Assembly: GCA_047630175.1 (NCBI GenBank)
Contig: JBLHVI010000082.1
Location: 1-14,574, forward strand
Length of the DNA stretch: 14,574 nt
Reading direction: 5' to 3'
From: UBA4582 sp047630175
GTDB lineage: Bacteria > Pseudomonadota > Gammaproteobacteria > Pseudomonadales > Azotimanducaceae
Below the pieces are notes generated by a model. The model was not told where the DNA came from, made no database searches, and worked only from the letters and a program-made list of their open reading frames with translations. The translations under genes were made by a program, and so were the position numbers. This document shows positions 7,921 to 14,574 of this stretch, piece by piece (positions within the stretch are counted from its first letter, which is position 1; every line of letters begins with the position of its first letter).

Positions 7921-8184
7921 TCAACAGCAGGCGGCGGGCAACCTTTGACCGTAACGATGCATAAGTGCTCTCACGTTAAAAGCATATCTCAGCAATGACT
8001 TTAGCAACTGATTAAATGCAGTGTCACATTGAACAAAAGCCAGTTTCCTAGTAATTGAATGTTTGACTATGCGTGCATCTTGACAGCCAGAAAGCAGGCT
8101 TTCATTTTCGACCAAGACTGAGGGATAGCAGCGCCTCAAAGTATTATTTATGGATACGCGCCGATAATGTCGACTATAAATCAC
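7921..8184 (-). pseudogene. Possible N-terminal relic of an IS4-type transposase
   Basis: The minus-strand frame contains CDTAFNQLLKSLLRYAF followed by LMHRYGQRLPA. This loosely resembles the opening helix of the DUF4372 domain of IS4-family transposases (pattern NTxFxQLLxLxPRxxF). The frame stops at 7921, and nothing recognisable as the catalytic DDE core follows in the remaining 1.3 kb, although that is about the size of such an element. The match rests on memory of the family pattern and is weak. The frame also overlaps the start of the kinase gene on the other strand. It could be chance. Confidence 0.18.
8080..8108 (+). promoter_or_regulatory. Weak candidate promoter for the kinase operon
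   Basis: A perfect -35 hexamer TTGACA (8080-8085) is followed after 17 bases by CATTTT, a poor -10 match (3 of 6). A better -10-like TATTAT stands at 8142-8147 but without a good -35. No clear Shine-Dalgarno precedes the kinase ATG. Confidence 0.25.
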
Positions 8185-10506
8185 ACCGTTTATATCTCAT
8201 GCTTGTGGATACTTATACTTGGATGGGCGCCAGTCTCAACAGCCTTTGCATCCCCTGTGGTTTCTGTCCATCCGGGTGAAGACTTCTCCGCAAACCTATC
8301 AGCATTTATTTCTTATAGAAAACTCGCAACAAATGAAAAAATCACCAATGATTCTTTTACTTCAGAACTACAGTCATTTGAAGCCGATTACGTGGGTTTT
8401 GGTCGGGCAGACCAAGCTATATTGTTTGTATTGGATGTTGAGAATAAAGGAAATGAAAAAGGTGAATGGATACTAGGCACTGGCAGAGTCGCCGTTTTAC
8501 GAATTGAGTTCTATGAGATTATTGACGATAAGGTTATTCGCCATATCGATAATTTAGACCCCAATACTATCGGAACACATTTAGAAAATTATCATAGTCA
8601 TAGTTACCCATTTTCATTAAAAGCTTATGAAAAAAGACGCTTGGCCATCGTGTTTCAAGGTTCGAATATTAGTTTATTATTTCCGACGATAAAAACCGCC
8701 GTGAATCATCAAAAAATGATTGATAAACATTTTTTAACAACAGCAGTAGCATCTACTGCAACTCTTGTTTTAATAATCGTCAACCTTTGTTTGTTTTTGC
8801 TGACAAGAAATTCCGCTTTTTGTTATTTTGCTTTAGCAGAGTTTGCTTTTGTTTATCAAGCTCTGCATTTAGCGAATTACACATCTATTTATCTGTTCAA
8901 CCCTGACTTCGAATTGGCAGGATTTTTTTCGGCTTTAGCGTGTCTTATTTTTTCAATTTCCTCAATTCGCTTCGCTCAGGTGTTTTTAAAAATAAAGGCA
9001 TCTTGGCCGGGACTCAACGTATTTCTCAATGGCTTCTTAGTGCTGTCATTTATAGTGCTTATTTACGTTATTGCCGAGAGGTTTATAGATTCAGTGAGCG
9101 CACGTGATGCTTTGATGCTCAGCGTTCTAGTCTCGGTTGTTGCCAGTCTTATCCTGCCCTTTATAGGTGTTTGGGGGGCAAGACGTTTTGGTTGGTACTA
9201 TGTTCCTCTGATGATTTCTTGGGTCATTTTTGGCAGCTTTATTGTATTTTACACGTTGGCCTCAATGTCACTTATAGACGGCGCGCACTCTATCAGATAT
9301 TGGTATAGTGGCATTGGATTTATTGAGGCGTTTTTTATTACTATATCTGTTGCTTTAGACATTCGTTTAATTCAGAACAAAGAGATGGCTGCCGAGAAAA
9401 AATATCAAAAAGAGCTAGCTGAAAAATTGGACTTCATGATCAAAACAAATAATCTCACTTTGACCAAGAACATTGCTTTGCAAAATCTTGCTGACAAAGG
9501 ACGATTGATGTTGGCAGCTGGACATGATGCGCGAAATTTTTTAGGCGGACTACATTATGTCGGAAAAGCGATTCAACAGACCAAAGATATTGGCAAAGCT
9601 AATCTTTTAGGGAAGGATGTTCTAGATTCGACTGAACTGTTAGGCAGCACATTGTCCACGGTTATTTACAGCGCATCGAGCGGTTTAACGACTGATGATG
9701 TATTAACCATCGAAATGATTAAGGTTGACTCGATTATGAGCTCTTTGATGATGACTTATGGGCAAAGCGCTAAGGAACACGGGCAGATTTTGGCTTATAG
9801 GTCTAATGTTACTTATGTGCTGGGTGACAACACACTTTTGATGCGAATTCTGGGTAATTTTGTTTCTAACGCTATTAAATATGGCCAGCAAGGCAAGATT
9901 CTTGTGACCGCAAGATTTACAACGATGGCTGTCGTTTTTTCTGTTTTTGATCAGTCTGGAGGTATTCTGAAAGATAACCTTAAGCAGTTAATGGGCGAGC
10001 GTGGTGAGCGATTGAGACTAGATCAAAATGTCGCTGGTGTTGGATCTGGACTGAGGATATGTAGGAACCTCGCTCAGCAGATCGGCGCTACACTGAACGC
10101 GAGATCTACCTTTGGCAAAGGCAGTGTTTTTGAAATCACGTTGCCACATGAGCAAACTTTGTATTCTCCAGCAAGCATTATCTTTTTATCTCTGCAAATG
10201 ATGTCAGACTCTTGCCAAGAAGCTTTAGAAGAAAGACTCAATGTGGTGACGTTAGATCAGCTAACCGCTCGACCGCATATAGATTTAATATTCTTTAGAC
10301 CACAGGATTACGCAAATATCCCTAATGAGTTAAAGCGTGATGATAACGTTATGAAAATATTGGTTACCAATGATGGTTCTATTGAGTTTAGGGGAGAATG
10401 GACCGATCGAGTCAATATGTTTGTATCCTTTCCGCTGAACGAAAGCCTAGTGATGATGGCTGTGTCGCGGTTATTGAAAAATAACGAGGAGATAACAAAT
10501 CAATAG
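8167..10506 (+). CDS. 7TMR-DISM sensor histidine kinase with C-terminal pseudo-receiver
   Basis: A membrane sensor kinase of 779 residues. A signal peptide ends near residue 28 (STAFA-SP). Residues about 30-180 are an exported sensor region in the place and with the look of 7TMR-DISM extracellular domain 2, which in relatives is thought to bind carbohydrate-like ligands. Residues about 190-395 hold seven hydrophobic helices (7TMR-DISM_7TM). A charged linker leads to the H-box AAGHDARNFLGGL with His453 as phosphorylation site. The ATPase domain follows, with N-box NFVSNAIKYG (Asn564, Asn568), G1 box DQSGGI (Asp595 kept, first Gly replaced by Ser597) and a normal G2 box GVGSGLRI (624-631). Residues about 669-772 resemble a receiver fold lacking the phosphoacceptor Asp and the KP lysine. 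The gene is AT-rich compared with hut and overlaps the response regulator that it presumably phosphorylates. The ligand is unknown. Confidence 0.88.
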   Translation: MSTINHTVYISCLWILILGWAPVSTAFASPVVSVHPGEDFSANLSAFISYRKLATNEKITNDSFTSELQSFEADYVGFGRADQAILFVLDVENKGNEKGEWILGTGRVAVLRIEFYEIIDDKVIRHIDNLDPNTIGTHLENYHSHSYPFSLKAYEKRRLAIVFQGSNISLLFPTIKTAVNHQKMIDKHFLTTAVASTATLVLIIVNLCLFLLTRNSAFCYFALAEFAFVYQALHLANYTSIYLFNPDFELAGFFSALACLIFSISSIRFAQVFLKIKASWPGLNVFLNGFLVLSFIVLIYVIAERFIDSVSARDALMLSVLVSVVASLILPFIGVWGARRFGWYYVPLMISWVIFGSFIVFYTLASMSLIDGAHSIRYWYSGIGFIEAFFITISVALDIRLIQNKEMAAEKKYQKELAEKLDFMIKTNNLTLTKNIALQNLADKGRLMLAAGHDARNFLGGLHYVGKAIQQTKDIGKANLLGKDVLDSTELLGSTLSTVIYSASSGLTTDDVLTIEMIKVDSIMSSLMMTYGQSAKEHGQILAYRSNVTYVLGDNTLLMRILGNFVSNAIKYGQQGKILVTARFTTMAVVFSVFDQSGGILKDNLKQLMGERGERLRLDQNVAGVGSGLRICRNLAQQIGATLNARSTFGKGSVFEITLPHEQTLYSPASIIFLSLQMMSDSCQEALEERLNVVTLDQLTARPHIDLIFFRPQDYANIPNELKRDDNVMKILVTNDGSIEFRGEWTDRVNMFVSFPLNESLVMMAVSRLLKNNEEITNQ
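10486..10491 (+). promoter_or_regulatory. Shine-Dalgarno deciding the response regulator start
   Basis: GAGGAG lies inside the last codons of the kinase gene, 7 bases before ATC at 10499. That is ideal spacing for initiation at this unusual codon. The site supports translation of the regulator from the kinase 3' end and coupling between the two genes. Confidence 0.6.
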
Positions 10507-11107
10507 TTTAATTGTTGATGACCATCAACTTATTGCATCTAGCTTGTCGGCCATACTTTTATCTAGACAGGAAATTAGCACTTGCGAAATCGCAGGGTCA
10601 GCGGCAGAAGTCAGTGAGAAATTGTTGCTAAAGTCTTTTGACCTAGTGCTACTAGATATCAACTTACCCGATGGCAGAGGTGTTGATCTCATAGACTTAG
10701 TAAGACAGTTTAATGAACAAGTAAAGATAGTCGCCATGTCAGGAAACATGGCCTCGTCACTAATTGCTGAATTGAAGTCTCACCGTGTAGATGGTTTCTA
10801 CGATAAGGGTGATTCTTCAGAGGAGTTTGCGCGGGTATTGGATCAAGTGCTCAGCGATGCGAGTGACGTCATGTCGAGTAAAGTTCAAATCTTAAATAGC
10901 GAAGCTGAAGCGCATCACCTATCAAGAAGACAGCTCGAGGTATTGCACTACCTCGTCGATGGGCTGACCAATAAAGAAATTTCGTTTCAACAGGGCCTCA
11001 GTCAGGCTACGGTTGCATTTCATCTCGCAGAACTGAGGAAGAAACTTAATTGTAAAACATCTCGCGAGATTCTTATTGTCGCCCGTCAGCGAGGGATTAT
11101 CAGCTGA
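10499..11107 (+). CDS. NarL/LuxR-type response regulator, apparent non-canonical start
   Basis: A two-domain transcription regulator, 202 residues if started at ATC 10499. The receiver keeps every key residue: Asp7 and Asp8 of LIVDDH, phosphoacceptor Asp53 in LVLLDINLPDG, Ser81 in AMSGN and Lys103 in FYDKGD. The LuxR-type helix-turn-helix covers about 139-202, with LSRRQLEVLHYLVDGLTNKEI and SQATVAFHLAELRKKLNCKT. The frame has a TAA at 10493 and no ATG, GTG or TTG before TTG 10544, which would remove the acidic pair and first strand. ATC 10499, behind GAGGAG, or ATT 10511 is therefore the likely start; a sequencing error is the alternative. The gene overlaps the kinase stop by 8 bp and is the likely partner of that kinase. 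Target genes are unknown; the downstream giant protein is a candidate. Confidence 0.88.
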   Translation: MNSLIVDDHQLIASSLSAILLSRQEISTCEIAGSAAEVSEKLLLKSFDLVLLDINLPDGRGVDLIDLVRQFNEQVKIVAMSGNMASSLIAELKSHRVDGFYDKGDSSEEFARVLDQVLSDASDVMSSKVQILNSEAEAHHLSRRQLEVLHYLVDGLTNKEISFQQGLSQATVAFHLAELRKKLNCKTSREILIVARQRGIIS

Positions 11108-11144
11108 AACGTTGACTATCTGATCAACAGAAAACTAATGCAGA

Positions 11145-11168
11145 CCCAATATTTATTGGGGTTCTTTT
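11145..11168 (+). terminator. Probable intrinsic terminator after the response regulator
   Basis: CCCAATA (11145-11151) pairs with TATTGGG (11154-11160); the last A-T pair is probably open, leaving a 4-base loop. A T-rich run, GTTCTTTT, follows. It lies 38 bases after the regulator stop and would separate the kinase-regulator operon from the giant secreted protein gene. The stem is short, so efficiency is uncertain. Confidence 0.55.
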
Positions 11169-11359
11169 CCAACTTAAAATCCTCATACTTACCAACCTCA
11201 GCGGTGCGCCATCGTTATCTCTACGCTTATTACATCGGGTCAGAGAACCGATCCAGTGAAGGCTATTCAGAAAATATTTACAACAGTTTCAGCACTTTCT
11301 TATCGAGAATTGAGGGTCGCCGCAAGACATTCAAATATTCGTTAAATTCTGGAGTAAAT

Positions 11360-14300
11360 ATGTACTCGAAACCTATGCTTGTCTTTCTACTCGGTTGTAC
11401 GGTTACCATTCCCACTTTCGCAGAAGTACCAAATACATTTGTTGAGGGTGAGCCAGCGGTCGCTGATGATGTTAATGCAAACTTCACAGCATTGGATGCC
11501 GCTATTGAAATAAACAAAGAGGCGATCGTCAATATCACATTAACCGCTGGCACGCCGGGGGAAAATGGTGCGCCTGGCATAAATGGTGCGCAGGGCCAAA
11601 CGGGTGAACAGGGAGTGCAGGGCGAACAGGGATTAGCGGGGGTACAGGGAACGCAAGGCGAACAAGGTGTTCCGGGTCAAGCAGGTGAGCGCGGGCTGCA
11701 AGGCGAAGCAGGGGCTCCGGGGCTCGCGGGTGAGCGTGGGCTGCAAGGCGAACAGGGAGTTCAAGGTGAACCAGGATTAACCCCTATAGAACTTGATGCT
11801 TTTGTGAGTAGCATCAACAGCGTTGATCAAGAAGTTACTGATTTGCAGTCGCAGGTGCAATCAATCGTTGCAAATGACCTGCCTCTTCAGCTGACCAATC
11901 AGGTCCTTATTGACCTTGACTTAAACGGCGTTAATGCAAGTGGCAGTGACTTCACAGGTTCAACCATTGGCAGCAGTCTGACACTGCCTGTAGGGATTCC
12001 TGTCGAAGATCTCACCTATCTCGACATTGATATATCTGACTTTACGTCGAGCGTGCTAGCCAATTCTAATTTCGTTGGTGCAAACATCACGGATACGCTT
12101 TTCCTCGCTTCAAATCTACGCAACGCAAATTTTACAGGCGCCACGTTGACGTCTACCCTTACGAACGTCACTACGGATTACGCGACCTCTACAAGCTTTG
12201 GTAGCGCCGATCTTGCCTTTAGTCAGTTTGACGGCGCCATTATGGATAGCGCTTCCTTCACTGGGGCATATGGTCTTTTAGCCTCTTTCGACGGCGCCAC
12301 GATGACTAACACATTTGCTAGCACTGCCAACTTTTTTGCAGCTAGCTTTGACGGGGTACAATTTAATAACGCCGGCTTCAACTTTACTGAGTTGGGTGGT
12401 GCCGTGTTTGACAATACAAGGGGCTCCGTGAGGATGCATGGTGTCAACATGCAGTTTGGCTCTTTTGTAAATGCAGATCTTGATAAAATCGGCGCCATTC
12501 GCAGTAACTTTAGCTTTGTTGATTTTACTGGGTCCGATTTTAGCACCCTTGACGGTGAGCCGAATAATTTCATGCCGCATTCAACGTTTCTGAACGCAAC
12601 GGCAGTTGGTACAAACTTTACGCGTTCCTTTTTATCCGCAGCAGAGTTTGATGGGGCAAATATCACGGATGCAATTTTTGATTTAACGTACATGCCCGAT
12701 GCAAATTTTATTGGAACGCAACTGCCAAATGCGAGTTTTGCAGAAGCAACGCTGGCATCAGCTCTATTCGTTCATGCCAACCTGACCAATGCAGATTTTT
12801 CACAAGCCAACTTGTCAGGCGCTGAGTTTATTCAATCCGAGGTTGATAGCACAGATTTTAGCAATGCAGATCTCACTGACGCTACTTTTACGGGCATTGA
12901 CCTGTCGGTTGCCATTTTCAACGGCACCACTTGCCCGGACGGTAGTAATTCTGACAACGCAGACAATGCTGGCACATGCGCGAATGCACTCATTACTGGC
13001 GTCACCGATAACGGCTTTGATCTCAGCAATACGGACCTCACGCTTAGCTACAATGTCGGTAAGAACCTCAGTCAAGTCAATTTCGACGGTGCTGTATTAA
13101 CAGCCAGTGAGTTTCACGGCAGTTCAATGGCCAGAGCGACTCTCAGCAATGTCTATGGTATTCCGGCAATGCACCCAGACGGTTTTCTTCTCGTTCCGGG
13201 CTTCGTTGGTGCAAACCTAACCCAGACATCCTTGGTTGACGCGACACTTTTGGCGGTAGATTTTTCGAGCGCCATTCTTTCGGGCGCTAACTTAAGTAAC
13301 AGCAATTTCTCCTTCGCTGATGATGGTGAAGAGTTTCATGCAGGCAGCCGTTTTCTCAGTGCGAATTTAGATAACGCACAGGTCGGCAATACTAATTTCA
13401 CAGAGGCTGGACTATATGGTGCAAGCTTAAAGCAATTGTATTTTGACGAGGTCGATTTTGCTGCGCCGAATTTCACGCGTGCGGAACTCGTCGATGCCAG
13501 CGTTATGCAAAGTCATCTCCCTGGCGCAATATTTAGTCTAAGTAACTTGATAGGCGCCAGTTTTTATCAGGCAAACCTGGCGGGAGCGGATTTAACCGGC
13601 GCTAGAGCAGAACGGGCAAACTTCACGCAGGCAAATCTAACGGGCGCATCGTTGGTTGGTGTAAGCATGAACTCAGCGGTACTTGTAGATACCGACTTGA
13701 GAGACGTCCAGATGGGACTTTTTGATCATCCAGATGGATTTCAATCAAATACAAGTTTTTCGAGTGCCAACATGAATCGGGCACTCATTGGCAGCACCGA
13801 TTTTAGCGGCGTCGATATGCGAAACGTCAATTTGATGGATGTTTACTATGACGAATCCGTCGAAGTCGGCCCCGTTTTTAATCAGGCATCGCTGACCTAC
13901 GCAACATTGACCAACAACCATTTGGTTAATGCCCAGTTTCGTAATAGTGATTTAATCGGCGCTAACTTCTTTAGAACGAACCTTTCAAACGCAGACTTCA
14001 GTAACGCCCAACTTCAGGACGCGAACCTAATGCATGCGGACCTAACAGGTACTAACTTTACCAATGCAAACCTGCGCGGTGCAAAATTTCTTGAAACTGA
14101 TATGTCACAAGCTATTTTCGCCCAAACTACCTGCCCAGACGGCAGCTTCTCTGACAACAATATAGGGCAGATATGTACGGCTAGCCTGGCGCTCATGGCC
14201 AACGATAATGTTAGTTTCGATTCGCAGGACTTATCTTTTAGTTATCAGGGAGGTGAAGACCTTAGCAACGTGAGCTTCAATGCAGCGACACTGAACGCTG

Positions 14301-14574
14301 CAAACCTTATCGGTATTACAGCTGTGCAAAGTGATTTCGCTGACGCGACAGGCACGCCCGCTGTGAATGTCGACGGATTCACTCAAGTTTCCGAATTTTC
14401 TGGTGCTAACCTGACGCAGGCTAGCTTTAACAATGCCCAGCTACCCGCAACTATATTTATCGGTTCAATTTTGATTCAGGCGAATCTTAATGGAGCAGAT
14501 TTCTCGGCGGTAGATGATGGAGCGGCATTTTATCGATCTTCATTTACGGGTGCTCAGCTTATGCATGCGCAAAT
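11360..14574 (+). CDS. Giant exported collagen-like / pentapeptide-repeat protein (3' end beyond window)
   Basis: An open frame of at least 1071 codons without a stop, starting at ATG 11360 behind GGAG with 5-base spacing. Residues 1-21 look like a signal peptide (FLLGCTVTIPTFA, cleavage before EVPNTF); an LLGC lipobox at 10-13 is possible but poorly placed. Residues 22-60 (EGEPAVADDVNANFTAL) match a short lead seen before repeats in other bacterial surface and fibre-like proteins. Residues 64-141 are 26 uninterrupted Gly-X-Y triplets. A short possible coiled coil spans about 143-172. From about 180 to the edge are pentapeptide repeats of the A(D/N)LxG / xNFxxA type, expected to form a right-handed quadrilateral beta-helix. 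Only four cysteines follow the signal peptide, in two CPDG loops 400 residues apart. The protein is probably extracellular or at the cell surface; its function is unknown. It has its own likely promoter region, weakly suggested by TAAAAT at 11175. Confidence 0.85.
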   Translation, partial: MYSKPMLVFLLGCTVTIPTFAEVPNTFVEGEPAVADDVNANFTALDAAIEINKEAIVNITLTAGTPGENGAPGINGAQGQTGEQGVQGEQGLAGVQGTQGEQGVPGQAGERGLQGEAGAPGLAGERGLQGEQGVQGEPGLTPIELDAFVSSINSVDQEVTDLQSQVQSIVANDLPLQLTNQVLIDLDLNGVNASGSDFTGSTIGSSLTLPVGIPVEDLTYLDIDISDFTSSVLANSNFVGANITDTLFLASNLRNANFTGATLTSTLTNVTTDYATSTSFGSADLAFSQFDGAIMDSASFTGAYGLLASFDGATMTNTFASTANFFAASFDGVQFNNAGFNFTELGGAVFDNTRGSVRMHGVNMQFGSFVNADLDKIGAIRSNFSFVDFTGSDFSTLDGEPNNFMPHSTFLNATAVGTNFTRSFLSAAEFDGANITDAIFDLTYMPDANFIGTQLPNASFAEATLASALFVHANLTNADFSQANLSGAEFIQSEVDSTDFSNADLTDATFTGIDLSVAIFNGTTCPDGSNSDNADNAGTCANALITGVTDNGFDLSNTDLTLSYNVGKNLSQVNFDGAVLTASEFHGSSMARATLSNVYGIPAMHPDGFLLVPGFVGANLTQTSLVDATLLAVDFSSAILSGANLSNSNFSFADDGEEFHAGSRFLSANLDNAQVGNTNFTEAGLYGASLKQLYFDEVDFAAPNFTRAELVDASVMQSHLPGAIFSLSNLIGASFYQANLAGADLTGARAERANFTQANLTGASLVGVSMNSAVLVDTDLRDVQMGLFDHPDGFQSNTSFSSANMNRALIGSTDFSGVDMRNVNLMDVYYDESVEVGPVFNQASLTYATLTNNHLVNAQFRNSDLIGANFFRTNLSNADFSNAQLQDANLMHADLTGTNFTNANLRGAKFLETDMSQAIFAQTTCPDGSFSDNNIGQICTASLALMANDNVSFDSQDLSFSYQGGEDLSNVSFNAATLNAANLIGITAVQSDFADATGTPAVNVDGFTQVSEFSGANLTQASFNNAQLPATIFIGSILIQANLNGADFSAVDDGAAFYRSSFTGAQLMHAQ
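11549..11782 (+). repeat. Collagen-type Gly-X-Y repeat region, 26 triplets
   Basis: Glycine occupies every third position from residue 64 to 139. X-Y pairs are rich in Glu, Gln, Pro and Ala (GEQ, GVQ, GER, GLQ). The DNA itself is repetitive: the eight-residue block GERGLQGE at 11684-11707 recurs at 11729-11752 with 23 of 24 bases identical, so the region may change length by slippage. In known bacterial collagen-like proteins such tracts form trimeric stalks. Confidence 0.92.
12932..14574 (+). repeat. Higher-order ~400-residue repeat in the pentapeptide domain
   Basis: The motif TTCPDGSxSDN with a second Cys 14-15 residues later occurs at Cys525 (12932) and Cys925 (14132), exactly 1200 bp apart. 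Matching order continues after both: a DLSxxDL...SY segment, NLSQVNF/DLSNVSF, a DGF loop followed by SGANLTQxS-like sequence (Asp607 and Asp1005) and a DDG loop (654 and 1052). The offset slips by only two residues over 130. Unit 1 is 12932-14131; unit 2 is cut by the window edge. Confidence 0.8.

Larger units (their letters stand above)
6580..8166. other. Gene-less stretch of about 1.6 kb, probably decayed DNA
   Basis: No frame on either strand is long or protein-like here; stops are dense in all six frames. The stretch contains a nested but T-poor hairpin just after hutH (GGGC at about 6590 with GCCC near 6608), a short perfect palindrome GTACTC-CT-GAGTAC at 6725-6738, a 16-bp direct repeat (6769 and 7082), two hairpins at 7312-7378, and a minus-strand micro-frame of nine codons behind a good AAAGGAG site near 6990-7010. 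No tRNA, CRISPR or integron attC pair was seen. It separates the GC-richer hut genes from the AT-richer kinase block. The likeliest reading is eroded mobile or accessory genes, but I cannot name them with confidence. Confidence 0.6.

Noticed and set aside
7786..7998. Plus-strand frame of 70 codons upstream of the kinase
   Set aside because: Non-ATG-like start, no ribosome binding site, composition like the surrounding decayed DNA, and no recognisable domain.
11360..11398. Lipoprotein signal (LLGC at residues 10-13) in the giant protein
   Set aside because: The Cys comes too early with hydrophobic sequence continuing after it; cleavage after TFA at residue 21 fits a standard signal peptide better. 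Not fully excluded.
12223..12693. Minus-strand frames of 156 and 100 codons in the pentapeptide region
   Set aside because: They are shadows created by the periodic codons of the repeat gene on the plus strand.
11360..14574. Qnr-like gyrase-protecting pentapeptide protein
   Set aside because: The signal peptide, collagen tract and very large size point to an exported protein, not a cytoplasmic gyrase mimic.

Overview
The window looks like the chromosome of a gammaproteobacterium, probably marine. That is an inference from the character of the Hut proteins, the 7TMR-DISM kinase and the secreted repeat protein; there is no rRNA or other marker gene to fix taxonomy. The layout falls into four blocks.

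(1) Positions 1-157 hold a tandem repeat array whose copies become shorter from the 5' end. It touches the left edge, so its full extent is unknown.

(2) Positions 189-6579 are a complete histidine-utilisation (hut) locus in two divergent arms. hutG and hutI overlap and run leftwards. hutC, hutU and hutH run rightwards. A perfect 30-bp palindrome lies between hutI and hutC and is almost certainly the HutC operator. HutH converts histidine to urocanate, HutU makes imidazolonepropionate, HutI makes formimidoylglutamate and HutG releases glutamate plus formamide, so this is the four-step pathway. HutC is the GntR-type repressor, expected to be released by urocanate.

(3) Positions 6580-8166 (about 1.6 kb) hold no convincing gene. 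The stretch is rich in stops on both strands, carries a 16-bp direct repeat and small hairpins, and near its right end has one minus-strand fragment that faintly resembles the N-terminus of an IS4-type transposase.

(4) Positions 8167-14574 are visibly more AT-rich, at least in the kinase gene. They encode a membrane histidine kinase with a 7TMR-DISM sensor and a C-terminal degenerate receiver-like domain, then an overlapping NarL/LuxR-type response regulator that seems to lack any ATG, GTG or TTG start. After a probable terminator comes the beginning of a giant exported protein: signal peptide, 26 collagen-type Gly-X-Y triplets, a short possible coiled coil, then more than 850 residues of pentapeptide repeats. 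That protein runs off the right edge (at least 1071 residues) and contains a near-exact 400-residue higher-order repeat marked by paired-cysteine loops.

The hut block is ordinary metabolism. The most unusual part is the kinase, regulator and giant collagen/pentapeptide surface protein. Whether the two-component pair controls the giant protein is an inference from adjacency only.
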